Shown here: piece by piece, positions 35,778-44,112 of the stretch
Position numbering within the stretch: the first letter of the stretch is position 1
How the letters are laid out: each line of letters starts with the position of its first letter
From: Thermoflexales bacterium
Lineage (GTDB): Bacteria > Chloroflexota > Anaerolineae > B4-G1 > DUEL01
Direction of reading: 5' to 3'
DNA: 44,112 bases
Assembly (NCBI GenBank): GCA_014360895.1
Contig: JACIWQ010000013.1
Coordinates: 1 to 44,112 of the forward strand
Program-made: the position numbers and the translations under genes
Notes under the pieces: generated by a model
Seen by the model: only the letters and a program-made list of their open reading frames with translations
Told to the model about the DNA's origin: nothing
Database searches by the model: none

Positions 35778-36938
35778 CTACGGCTGGGCCGTAGTGTAGT
35801 AGACGAACTTCCCGCCCTTGATCTGCAGGACGACGGCGCTCTTCACCGGGTCGCCGGTGCCCTTGAACTGCAGGACACCGGTAACGCCCTCGTAGCGGGA
35901 GACGTTGTGCAGCGCCTGGTTGACCGCCTCCCGGTCAATCTTCCCGGCGGCCTGAATGGCCTGGAAGGCCAGGCCGAAGGCGTCGTAGGTGAGCGCGGCC
36001 ACGTCGTCCGGGACCTTGCCGTACTTGGCCTGGTAGGCCTGGATGAAGGCCTGGGCCTTCGGCGTGGCGATGTCCGCCGCGTAGTGGGTGGTGAAGAAGT
36101 AGCCCTCGCAGTCGGCGCCGCAGAGGTCAATCAGTTCGGTCGCGCCCCAGGAGTCGCTCCCGAGAATGACCCCGGTGAAGCCCAGTTTGTGCGCCTGCTG
36201 CACCTGCAATGGCACCTCGGTGTAGTAGTTGGGCAGGAAGAGGGAGTCGGCGCCGGATTGGATAATCTTGGTCAACTGCGCGGAGAAGTCCTTGTCGCCG
36301 GTGGTATACGTCTCAAAGGCCACCACCTGGATGCCGTTCTCTTCCATCGTCTTCTTGTAGATTTCGGCGATGCCCTTGTTGTACTCGGAGGCGACGTCGT
36401 AGAGAACGGCGGGCTTCTTGCTGCCCAGTTCGTTGATGGCGAATTTCGCGGCCACAACGCCCTGGAAATCGTCAATAAAGCAGGCCCGCATCACGTACTT
36501 CTTGGGCTGGCCGGTGGCCGCGTCAATGGTGGTCTTGGGGTTGGTGGACCAGGGGGAAATCATGGGCATCTTGTTGGCTTCGGCCACTTCGGCAGCGGGG
36601 ATGGCGTTGCGGCTGGCGTTGGGGCCGATCATCAGGAGGACGCCCGCGGCGTTCAGTTTCTGGGCAGCGGCGGCGGCGGACTCCGCCTTATCCTCATTGT
36701 CTTCAATCAGAAGTTCAATCTTGTACTTCTTTCCGCCAACTTCCAGCCCGCCGGCGTTGTTGACCTCCTCCACCGCCAGTTCGGCCCCGTTCTTGCAGGA
36801 GGCCCCGACGACCGGGACACCGCCGGTCAACTCCGCGTTCAGCCCGATTTTGATCGTTTCAGGCCCTTTGGGCTGGCACGCAGTGACCAGAAGGCCCATC
36901 ACAATCAGCAGACCGGTAAGCAGATAGAGGCGTTTCAT
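35778..36938 (-). CDS. livK: branched-chain amino acid ABC transporter substrate-binding lipoprotein
   Basis: Lipobox LLVTAC; IKIGLNAELTGGVPVVGASCKNGAELAVEEVNNAGG. Confidence 0.94.
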   Translation of the reverse strand: MKRLYLLTGLLIVMGLLVTACQPKGPETIKIGLNAELTGGVPVVGASCKNGAELAVEEVNNAGGLEVGGKKYKIELLIEDNEDKAESAAAAAQKLNAAGVLLMIGPNASRNAIPAAEVAEANKMPMISPWSTNPKTTIDAATGQPKKYVMRACFIDDFQGVVAAKFAINELGSKKPAVLYDVASEYNKGIAEIYKKTMEENGIQVVAFETYTTGDKDFSAQLTKIIQSGADSLFLPNYYTEVPLQVQQAHKLGFTGVILGSDSWGATELIDLCGADCEGYFFTTHYAADIATPKAQAFIQAYQAKYGKVPDDVAALTYDAFGLAFQAIQAAGKIDREAVNQALHNVSRYEGVTGVLQFKGTGDPVKSAVVLQIKGGKFVYYTTAQP

Positions 36939-37039
36939 CGTGGCGTTCTCCTTTCTCTCTCTATTGTGGCTGGCAGAACAATAATAGAGTCAGGGACGGG
37001 CACAAGTGGGGTACACTCCAACGGCAGGCTGTTGATATA

Positions 37040-37067
37040 AGTATAACCCTAACATTGGTTTTGTCAA
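37040..37067 (-). promoter_or_regulatory. sigma70-like promoter for the liv operon
   Basis: Minus strand TTGACA-16 bp-TATACT upstream of livK. Confidence 0.75.
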
Positions 37068-37089
37068 GCAGAACAGCATCGGTACCGGC

Positions 37090-37117
37090 TGGACAACTCC
37101 CCAATTTCTGGTAAACT
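37090..37117 (+). promoter_or_regulatory. possible sigma70-like promoter for the small membrane protein
   Basis: TGGACA-16 bp-TAAACT about 10 nt upstream of ATG 37128, implying a very short leader. Confidence 0.35.
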
Positions 37118-37127
37118 TTGGGAGAAT

Positions 37128-37325
37128 ATGGTGACCAAACGTCAACTGGGTATCTTCTTTTCTGGTATCGCCGGCCTGCTCCTGCTCTGGGTTGGCGTCA
37201 TAGACCGCATCGGGATGGGGGAATGGGGCGGTTTCGGGCCGCTCCAGCGCATCGGCCTTGGCGGCGGCCTGCTCCTGCTGGCCGTCGGCCTCATCCTCAT
37301 CCGCATCGGCAACCGCCCGGCGTAG
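37128..37325 (+). CDS. small two-TM membrane protein
   Basis: 65 aa, hydrophobic segments FFSGIAGLLLLWVGV and LGGGLLLLAVGLILI. Confidence 0.6.
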   Translation: MVTKRQLGIFFSGIAGLLLLWVGVIDRIGMGEWGGFGPLQRIGLGGGLLLLAVGLILIRIGNRPA

Positions 37326-37328
37326 GAG

Positions 37329-37412
37329 GGAAAACCACCAAGACACGAAGACACAAAGAATTGTTAACTTTTGATAATTCCTTTGTGTCTTGGTGTCTTC
37401 GTGGTGATCTGC
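37329..37412. repeat. inverted 8-bp-periodic repeat (CACSAAGA)
   Basis: caccaaga cacgaaga cacaaaga ... cctttgtg tcttggtg tcttcgtggtg. Confidence 0.85.
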
Positions 37413-37428
37413 CATTCCGGAGGTCAGA

Positions 37429-38700
37429 ATGGTCGTCATCGGGAAAGTCGCCGTCATCGGGGGCGGCAGCACCTACACACCGGAACTGGTGGACGGCTTC
37501 ATTGTCCACCGGGACGAAGTGCAAGTAAAGGAAGTCGCGCTTCACGATATAGACCCGCAGCGGCTGGAGGTTGTCGGTGGGCTGGTGGAGCGGATGGTCC
37601 GCCACGCCGAGCTCCCCACCCGCATCACCCGGACGACGGACCGGGCGGCGGCACTGGACGGCGCGGCCTTCGTCATCTCCCAGATTCGGGTGGGCGGGAT
37701 GGCCGCCCGTATCCGGGATGAGCATATCCCCCTGGCCTATGGCGTCGTCGGGCAGGAGACGACCGGGCCGGGCGGCACCCTGAAGGCCTGGCGTACCATC
37801 CCGGTGGTGCTGGAGATTGCCCGGGACGTGGAGCGGCTGGCGCCGGACGCCTGGTTCATCAACTTCACCAACCCTTCCGGCATCATCACCGAGACCCTCC
37901 TGAAGCACACGTCCCTCAAGGCCGTGGGGCTCTGCAACAATCCCATCAACTTCACCCGGCTTGTCGCCGGACTCTTCGGCGTGCCGGATGAGGCGGTCTT
38001 TCTGGAATGGGTGGGGCTGAACCACGTCAATTGGATTCGGCGGGTCTACGTGGAGGGCCGGGACGTCTCCGCCGACCTGATGGCAAAGGTGCGGGAGGGG
38101 CTCCCCTTCTACCCCTTTGACGCCGACCTGGTGGAGGCGCTGGGCGTCTTCCCCACCTGGTACCTCCAGTACTACTACTACCCCGACCGGAAGGTGGCGG
38201 AGATGCGCGCGGCCGGGAAGACGCGCGGCGAGGTGGTGACAGAGGTGGAGCGGGACCTGCTCCGGAAGTACGCCGACCCCTCGCTGGTGGTTAAGCCGCC
38301 GGAGTTGAGCCAGCGGGGCGGCGCCCTCTACTCCGAGGCGGCGGTCCGCCTCATCCTCTCGCTGGTCCTGGACCGTCGGGATGTGCAGGTGGTGGATACT
38401 CGCAACGGCGGCGCCATCCCCGACCTCCCCGCCGACGGAGTGGTGGAGGTCCCCTGCGTCGTCGGGGCCCACGGCGTCACCCCGCTGCGGATGGGGCCCT
38501 TGCCGGAGACGGTCCGCCCCCTCTGCCAGACGGTGAAGGCCTGGGAGGCCTGGACGGTAGAGGCCGGGGTGACCGGCTCCCATCGCGCCGCACTGATGGC
38601 AATGGTCACCAACCCCCTGGTCCGCTCCGTGGACCTGGCGCGGGTCCTCCTGGAGGAGATGCTGGAGGCGAACCGAGAGTACCTGCCCCAGTTTTTCTGA
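37429..38700 (+). CDS. family 4 glycosidase (6-phospho-beta-glucosidase-like)
   Basis: KVAVIGGGSTYTPELVDGF, FINFTNPSGIITE, GLCNNPINF. Confidence 0.9.
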   Translation: MVVIGKVAVIGGGSTYTPELVDGFIVHRDEVQVKEVALHDIDPQRLEVVGGLVERMVRHAELPTRITRTTDRAAALDGAAFVISQIRVGGMAARIRDEHIPLAYGVVGQETTGPGGTLKAWRTIPVVLEIARDVERLAPDAWFINFTNPSGIITETLLKHTSLKAVGLCNNPINFTRLVAGLFGVPDEAVFLEWVGLNHVNWIRRVYVEGRDVSADLMAKVREGLPFYPFDADLVEALGVFPTWYLQYYYYPDRKVAEMRAAGKTRGEVVTEVERDLLRKYADPSLVVKPPELSQRGGALYSEAAVRLILSLVLDRRDVQVVDTRNGGAIPDLPADGVVEVPCVVGAHGVTPLRMGPLPETVRPLCQTVKAWEAWTVEAGVTGSHRAALMAMVTNPLVRSVDLARVLLEEMLEANREYLPQFF

Positions 38701-38889
38701 GGGCGCAGGACACAGGGCGCAAGTCGCAGGGCGCAGGGCGCAAGTCGCAGGGCGCAGGTCGCAAGTCGCAGGGCGCAGGGCGCAGGGCGCAGGGCGCAAG
38801 GCGCAAGTCGCAGAGCGCAGGACACAGGACGCAGGACGCACGGAGCACGGGGCACGAGGCACAGAACACGAAATACGAAACACGGAGTA
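38701..38889. repeat. 27-unit heptad array (GGGCGCA-type)
   Basis: Every 7 nt from 38701: gggcgca ggacaca gggcgca agtcgca ... cgaaata cgaaaca cggagta; fills the entire intergenic gap. Confidence 0.95.
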
Positions 38890-39191
38890 TGATGAGCGAA
38901 GACCGTCTCCCCGAATTTCTCCGCCCCCTTTTCTGGGACGTGGACTTTGACCGGTTGCGCATCCCCGGCCATGAGCGGTACATCATTGAGCGGATCCTGG
39001 AGTTGGGGGACGATGCGGCGGTCCGCTGGGCGTGGCGCACCTTCGGCCCGGAGAACATCGCGCAGGCCGTGCGCCGGAGCCGGGCCATCTCGCCGAACAC
39101 CGCCACCCTCTGGTCCCTCATCCTGGGGATTCCCCGACGGAGCATCCGATGCTTCTCCAAGCGCTTCCGGATAACGTTCAATCCCTTCTGA
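38889..39191 (+). CDS. small putative antitoxin (DUF6922-like) upstream of AbiEii-like gene
   Basis: FWDVDFDRLRIPGHERYIIERILELGDDAAVRWAWRTFG; overlaps the next gene. Confidence 0.65.
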   Translation: MMSEDRLPEFLRPLFWDVDFDRLRIPGHERYIIERILELGDDAAVRWAWRTFGPENIAQAVRRSRAISPNTATLWSLILGIPRRSIRCFSKRFRITFNPF

Positions 39192-39790
39192 AACAATTGG
39201 GGAGACTGCCGACCGTAGCCCACTTCTATCTGGCCGGTGGGAGTGCCCTTGCCCTGCACCTGGGGCACCGGATTTCGGTGGACCTGGATTTCTTCACGCC
39301 CCAGAACGATTACGAACATGAGCTGCTCATCCAGGAACTCCAGAGCGTCGGACGCCTGCTCGTCCGTCAGCAAAGACCGGGGACGTTGAACGCCGTCCTT
39401 GAAGGAACACAGGTGAGTTTCTTTATCTACCCATACCCTCTCCTGGACCCATGCCAGGACCTGTGGGGCGTTCGGGTTGCGGGCGTGCTGGACCTGGCGT
39501 TGATGAAACTGGCAGCGATTGGCCAGCGGGGACGGAAGCGAGACTTCATTGACCTGTACTTTATTTGCCACCGCGGCTATACTCTGGAAACTCTGCTGGC
39601 CCGGATGCCAGAGAAGTTTCCCCGGGTAGAATACCCCTCTTACCACCTGCTCCGGGCCCTGGCCTACTTCCCAGACGCGGAAGCAGATGAGATGCCCCAG
39701 ATGCTGGTCCCCTGCCGCTGGGGCCAGGTCAAGCGGTTTTTTCGGGACGAAGTCCGCAGGCTGATGAAGGAACTGCTGGAGGGAGGATGA
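39149..39790 (+). CDS. AbiEii/AbiGii-like nucleotidyltransferase toxin
   Basis: FYLAGGSALALHLGHRISVDLDFFTP; KRDFIDLYFI. Confidence 0.82.
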   Translation: MLLQALPDNVQSLLKQLGRLPTVAHFYLAGGSALALHLGHRISVDLDFFTPQNDYEHELLIQELQSVGRLLVRQQRPGTLNAVLEGTQVSFFIYPYPLLDPCQDLWGVRVAGVLDLALMKLAAIGQRGRKRDFIDLYFICHRGYTLETLLARMPEKFPRVEYPSYHLLRALAYFPDAEADEMPQMLVPCRWGQVKRFFRDEVRRLMKELLEGG

Positions 39791-39844
39791 GTTTTGCGGC
39801 GGGCGGCGAAGCCGCCGCAGACTATAAGTGTGGAGGGGGCAGAG

Positions 39845-40750
39845 ATGTCGTCGGTCACAGAGATTATCGGCCTCGTTTTCGGCTTCCTCTGGCCCTTCTG
39901 GCCGCTGTTGTTTCTCCGGGCCCTCGGCGATGTCTTGACCAGGCGGTCCAGAAAGGGCAGACGCTCCGCCAGTAAGGATATGCTTGTCATATGGGGATTC
40001 CTTGCTCTTTGCCGGATTGCCGCTGCCATCTTCCTCCCTTCTATTCAATCTTTCCTCATCCCCGAACCCCTGAACTCGGTGCTGTTTTTTGGAACCGGTG
40101 CAGTCCTGCTTGGACTGAACGGTATAAGGTGGTGGCAACAACAGGGAGTAACCTATAAAGGCCAGGTGATCTCCAGCATCTCGGATTTGCTGGAACTCTC
40201 CCCGGCGGAATTTGAGGAACTCGTCGCCGACGTATATCGCGCCAAAGGCCATCGGGCCCGGCGAACCGGCACGGTGGGGGACCATGGGGTAGATATTGTG
40301 GTGAATGCCAAAAACGGCGAAAAATGGGTTGTCCAGTGCAAGCGATGGCGGGGAACAGTCGGAGAACGGGTGATACGGGAATTCTACGGCACGATGCTGC
40401 ATGAAAAGGCTGATAAAGGAGCTATCGTCACCACAGGCTTCTTCACTCCCCAAGCACGGGAGTGGGCGAAAGGGAAACCGATTTTTCTCTACGATGGAGA
40501 AGAATTCTTAAAAATCTGGCGTCAAGTCCAGAAGGCACGGGCCCGGACCGGCATCATCGTAACCGAATTCTCGTCAGAAGTGGAAAATGGGACATTTCCA
40601 TCTGAATCGCCCCGCTGTCCTCGCTGCGGCGTCCCGATGGTGCTGCGCGTAGCCCGTCGGGGAAAACAACGGGGGAGACTCTTTTATGGCTGCCCCAATT
40701 ACCCCCTCTGTCGCGAAATCATCAACATCCCCACGGGGCGTGAGCAATGA
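39845..40750 (+). CDS. membrane-anchored Mrr-like restriction endonuclease with C4 zinc finger
   Basis: Two TM segments; DHGVDIVVNAKNGEKWVVQCKRW (D...QxK core); C-terminal CPRCGVPMVLR...FYGCPNYPLC. Confidence 0.87.
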   Translation: MSSVTEIIGLVFGFLWPFWPLLFLRALGDVLTRRSRKGRRSASKDMLVIWGFLALCRIAAAIFLPSIQSFLIPEPLNSVLFFGTGAVLLGLNGIRWWQQQGVTYKGQVISSISDLLELSPAEFEELVADVYRAKGHRARRTGTVGDHGVDIVVNAKNGEKWVVQCKRWRGTVGERVIREFYGTMLHEKADKGAIVTTGFFTPQAREWAKGKPIFLYDGEEFLKIWRQVQKARARTGIIVTEFSSEVENGTFPSESPRCPRCGVPMVLRVARRGKQRGRLFYGCPNYPLCREIINIPTGREQ

Positions 40751-41451
40751 CTACCCCCTATCCCCTACCCCCTACCCCCTCCTCTCTCATCTGCGACCTC
40801 CACACCCACACCTTCTACTCCCGGGACTGCCTGGTCTCCCCGGAGCGGTTCCTGGAGGCATGCCGCCGCCGGGAGCTGGACCGGGTCGCGGTGACCGACC
40901 ACAACACCATCGCCGGCGCGCTCCGGCTGAAGGAGATGGACCCGGAGCGCATCATCGTGGGCCAGGAAATTCGCACCACCCACGGCGAACTCATCGCCTA
41001 CTTCCTGACTGAGCCGGTTCCGCCGGACCTGCCGCCCCAGGAGGCCATCGCGGCCGTGCGGGCGCAGGGAGGCATCGTCGGCATCTCCCACCCCCTGGAC
41101 CGGGCCCGACGGGAAGCTATGGGCCGGGCCGGGGTGGAAACCCTGCTGGAGGAGGTGGACTTTCTGGAAGGATTCAACGCCCGCTGTCTCTTCCCGGCCG
41201 ATAACCAGGCCGCTCTCGCTCTGGCCCGGGCCCGCAACCTCCCCGTGACCGCCGGAAGCGATGCCCATTCCCTTCGGGAACTGGGCCGCGCCGTCACCCG
41301 CATGCCCCCTTTTGACTCACCGGCGTCGTTCCTGGAGGCGCTGCGGTCGGCCCGGATAGAGGGCCGGACCTCCCCGGCGTGGGTTCATACCCTCTCCACC
41401 CTGGCGAAACTCCTCCGCCGGACCGGACTGGCGCCGCTCCCAACCGGGTAG
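40747..41451 (+). CDS. PHP-domain metal-dependent phosphoesterase
   Basis: LICDLHTHTFYSRD, VAVTDHNTIAGA, GISHP, GSDAH. Confidence 0.88.
   Translation: MTTPYPLPPTPSSLICDLHTHTFYSRDCLVSPERFLEACRRRELDRVAVTDHNTIAGALRLKEMDPERIIVGQEIRTTHGELIAYFLTEPVPPDLPPQEAIAAVRAQGGIVGISHPLDRARREAMGRAGVETLLEEVDFLEGFNARCLFPADNQAALALARARNLPVTAGSDAHSLRELGRAVTRMPPFDSPASFLEALRSARIEGRTSPAWVHTLSTLAKLLRRTGLAPLPTG
40752..40786. repeat. heptad array (TACCCCC) in the 5' coding region
   Basis: taccccc tatcccc taccccc taccccc tcctctc. Confidence 0.75.
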
Positions 41452-41501
41452 GACCTCGCGCCCTGCGACTGCTTGCGCTCTTTTCATTAAGGAGGCCCAA
41501 T

Positions 41502-42506
41502 TTGGAGACCCTGGTTGCCATACCGACCATCTTCGTTCTGGCCGTCGTGCCCATGCTCCTGTATGCGCTCTTCCTCTGGTGGATGGACCGCTACGAGAAA
41601 GAGCCGCTGGGCCTGATTTTGGCCTCATTCCTGTGGGGGGCGATCCCCGCCGTCATCCTCTCCCTGATCGCCCAGGTCATCCTGGACATCCCGGTCTCCG
41701 ACCTCTTCGGCTCCAGTCTGGGGACCGAACTGGTAGGAGCCAGCCTGATTGCCCCGCTCACCGAGGAACCGTTCAAAGGGCTGATGCTGCTCCTCCTCCT
41801 TTGGTTCTTCCGCCGGGAGATAGACACGCCCGTGGACGGCATCCTCTACGGCGGACTGGTCGGCTTTGGATTTGCCACTACCGAAAACTTCTTTTACTTT
41901 TTGAGCGCCTATGAACTGGGGGGATTGGGCGGAGTGCTGGAACTGGCTTTCTACCGCGCCGTCCTCTTCGGCCTGAACCACGCGCTCTTTACCGGCTGCA
42001 CCGGCCTGGGCATCGCGCTGGCGCGTACCTCCTCCCGCCGAGGCATTCGCATCATTGCCCCATTCATCGGCCTGGGGGCCGGGATCACCCTCCACGCCCT
42101 CCATAATTTCGGCGCCACCATCTCCAGCCTGACCTGCTGGGCACTGTTGGTCAGCCTGGCCTCGGACTGGGGCGGCGCTCTGGCGCTGCTGGGCCTGCTG
42201 ATCTACTTCTCTATCCGCGAGCAGCGAATCCTGGTTCGTTACCTGACCGACGAAGTAGAGAAAGGGACGATTGCGCCGGAGGACTACCCGGTCATCTGCT
42301 CCTACTGGCGGCGGATGGGACGCCGGCTGGAGGCCCTGGTGCGGGGAGAGGTCGGTCGCTGGCGGCGCCTGGGCACGTACTACCGTCTGGCCTCCGAACT
42401 GGCCTTCGCCCGGCATCATCTGGTGACCGTTGGCCGGGAAGAGGAGACCGTTCGGCGCATCAACTCGCTGCGCCGGGAACTGCAACGGCTTCGCGCAGCC
42501 CTCTGA
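41502..42506 (+). CDS. PrsW-family intramembrane metalloprotease (TTG start)
   Basis: APLTEEPFKGLMLLL, GFGFATTENFFYF, NHALFTGCTGLG, HALHNFG; GGAGG then TTG at 41502. Confidence 0.82.
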   Translation: METLVAIPTIFVLAVVPMLLYALFLWWMDRYEKEPLGLILASFLWGAIPAVILSLIAQVILDIPVSDLFGSSLGTELVGASLIAPLTEEPFKGLMLLLLLWFFRREIDTPVDGILYGGLVGFGFATTENFFYFLSAYELGGLGGVLELAFYRAVLFGLNHALFTGCTGLGIALARTSSRRGIRIIAPFIGLGAGITLHALHNFGATISSLTCWALLVSLASDWGGALALLGLLIYFSIREQRILVRYLTDEVEKGTIAPEDYPVICSYWRRMGRRLEALVRGEVGRWRRLGTYYRLASELAFARHHLVTVGREEETVRRINSLRRELQRLRAAL

Positions 42507-42521
42507 GTCCATAGCGAGCTG

Positions 42522-44099
42522 ATGGGCGAGATGGAGCAACCGCCGCCGGGCACTCGCATCGCCCGGGCCGCCACCCAGGTCATGGCCCTCTTCGTGCTCT
42601 CCCGGGCGCTGGGATTGGCCCGGGAGATGGTCATCGGGGCCATCTTCGGCACCAGCGCCGGGTACGACGCGTACCTGGCCGCCGTGCGCATCCCGGACCT
42701 CATCTTCTCGCTGATGGCCGGTGGGGCGCTGGCTTCGGCCTTCATCCCCACCTTTGCGGAATACTTCGCTCGCGATGACGCCGACGGCGGGTGGCGCCTG
42801 GCCAGCGCGGTGGTCAATCTGGTGCTGGTCGCGCTCACCCTGGCCGCAGGCCTGGCCTGGATGGCCGCCCCGGCCCTGGTATCGGCCATCCTGGCTCCCG
42901 GATTCCCCCTCGCCCAGCAGGCCATGACGGTCTCCCTGATGCGGGTGATGCTGGTGGCCCCCGTCCTCTTCGGAGTCAGCGGCGTCGTTATGGGCATTCT
43001 CAATACCCGCCAGCATTTCGTCCTCCCCGCGCTGGCCCCCAGTCTCCTGAACCTCTCCCTCATGGGGGCCGCATGGCTTCTGGCCGCCCGGATGGGCGCC
43101 CGCGCGCTGGCGCTGGGGTACGTCGTCGGCGCGGTGCTCCACCTGACGGTCCAGTTGCCCGCCCTGCCCCGGGTGGGGGCCCGGTATCACCCCGTCCTCA
43201 CTCTGCGCGACCCCGGTGTGCGGGAGGTATTGCGGCTGATGGCTCCCCGCGTCCTGGGCCTGGCGGCGGTCCACCTGAACTTCCTGGTCAATACCAACAT
43301 CGCCTCGCGCCTGGGGGAAGGGGCCGTCTCGGCGCTGAACTACGCCTGGCTGCTGATGCTCCTGCCTCAGGGGGTATTCGCTCAGGCCGTGGCGACGGCG
43401 GCCTTCCCGACGTTTGCCGACCAGGCGGCGCGGGGGGAGCGGGAGTCCATGCGCCACACCCTGGCGACGACGCTGCGGATGGTCTTCTTCGTCACCCTCC
43501 CGGCGGCGGTGGGACTGCTGGCGTTGCGGCGACCGTTGGTGGCGCTGCTCTTTGAGCGGGGGGCGTTTCGGGCCTCCTCCACCGACGCGGTGGCCTGGGC
43601 CCTGGCCTTCTACGCGCTGGGCCTGGTGGGGCACGCAGGGGTGGAGATTGTCGTCCGCGCCTTCTACGCGCTCCACGATACCTGGACGCCGGTGTGGGTG
43701 GGGGTGCTGGCAATGTCGCTCAACGTGGCGCTGAGTCTGACCCTGCCCGCCGCATTCGCCCGGATGGGACTGCCACCCTACGGAGGACTGGCGCTGGCAA
43801 ACTCCGTCGCCACCCTACTGGAGATGGGCGGGTTACTGGCGTTGCTGCGTCCCCGCCTGGGCGGCCTGGAGGGGCGGACGCTGAGGGCGTCCGCTATGCG
43901 CAGTGGGCTGGCAGCCGGGGGAATGGGAGTATTGTTGGTGCTCTGGCAGTGGGGACTTTCGGGAGCGCCCGGAGCCGTGGTGGGGGCGGGTGGCATCCTG
44001 CTGGGAGCCGGAGGCTATCTGCTGGCGGCCGCGCTGATGCGGATGGAGGAACTGCGCGCCGTCCGCGCGCTGCTGCCCCGGCCTTCCCGCCAAGCCTGA
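42522..44099 (+). CDS. murJ: lipid II flippase MurJ/MviN
   Basis: ALFVLSRALGLAREMVIGAIFGTSAGYDAYLAAVRIPDLIFSLMAGGALASAFIPTFAEY; multi-TM. Confidence 0.92.
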   Translation: MGEMEQPPPGTRIARAATQVMALFVLSRALGLAREMVIGAIFGTSAGYDAYLAAVRIPDLIFSLMAGGALASAFIPTFAEYFARDDADGGWRLASAVVNLVLVALTLAAGLAWMAAPALVSAILAPGFPLAQQAMTVSLMRVMLVAPVLFGVSGVVMGILNTRQHFVLPALAPSLLNLSLMGAAWLLAARMGARALALGYVVGAVLHLTVQLPALPRVGARYHPVLTLRDPGVREVLRLMAPRVLGLAAVHLNFLVNTNIASRLGEGAVSALNYAWLLMLLPQGVFAQAVATAAFPTFADQAARGERESMRHTLATTLRMVFFVTLPAAVGLLALRRPLVALLFERGAFRASSTDAVAWALAFYALGLVGHAGVEIVVRAFYALHDTWTPVWVGVLAMSLNVALSLTLPAAFARMGLPPYGGLALANSVATLLEMGGLLALLRPRLGGLEGRTLRASAMRSGLAAGGMGVLLVLWQWGLSGAPGAVVGAGGILLGAGGYLLAAALMRMEELRAVRALLPRPSRQA

Positions 44100-44112
44100 A
44101 GAACAGAATTTT

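Noticed and set aside
35430-37040. 536-aa plus-strand ORF opposite livH/livK
   Set aside because: Shadow ORF antisense to clearly homologous transporter genes.
38606-40453. 615-aa minus-strand ORF with LRPAPCALRPAPC repeats
   Set aside because: The repeats are the translation of the 7-bp array; the plus strand holds AbiEii-like and Mrr-like genes.
41625-43676. 683-aa minus-strand ORF opposite prsW/murJ
   Set aside because: High-GC shadow ORF: low-complexity Q/G/H/R-rich translation, opposite two well-supported membrane protein genes.

Overview
GC-rich 44.1 kb bacterial chromosomal segment. Gene content (complete livKHMGF operon, PT-rich TadE/TadG surface proteins, NACHT/STAND NTPase, many interspersed repeats) suggests a Chloroflexota/Anaerolineae-like, possibly thermophilic organism; this is inference and no rRNA is present. 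About 42 protein genes and two tRNAs (Glu-UUC, Leu-UAG) are supported. Housekeeping genes include xpt, tig-clpP, murI, murJ, a GH4 glycosidase and two two-component systems. Conflict-type genes include MntA/HepT, a decayed second MNT/HEPN pair, a KTSC protein next to a STAND NTPase, an AbiEii-like toxin pair, an Mrr-like nuclease and an AAA/DUF4143 ATPase. The most unusual signal is intergenic: at least six unrelated-sequence arrays with strict 7-bp (or mixed 7/8-bp) periodicity and four more with 8-, 9- or 35-bp periodicity, several arranged as large inverted repeats. One runs 27 heptads, exactly from a stop codon to the next start codon. Other highlights are a beta-motif (SVxGSVIVTGDRNxV) shared by the adjacent KTSC and STAND proteins, an AAC(6')-like GNAT fused to holo-ACP synthase, a HEPN toxin remnant with an internal deletion, a 107-nt structured RNA candidate upstream of tRNA-Glu, and a MITE-like hairpin repeat whose inner stems vary in sequence but keep their pairing. 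No database search or folding software was used; family calls come from motif recognition.
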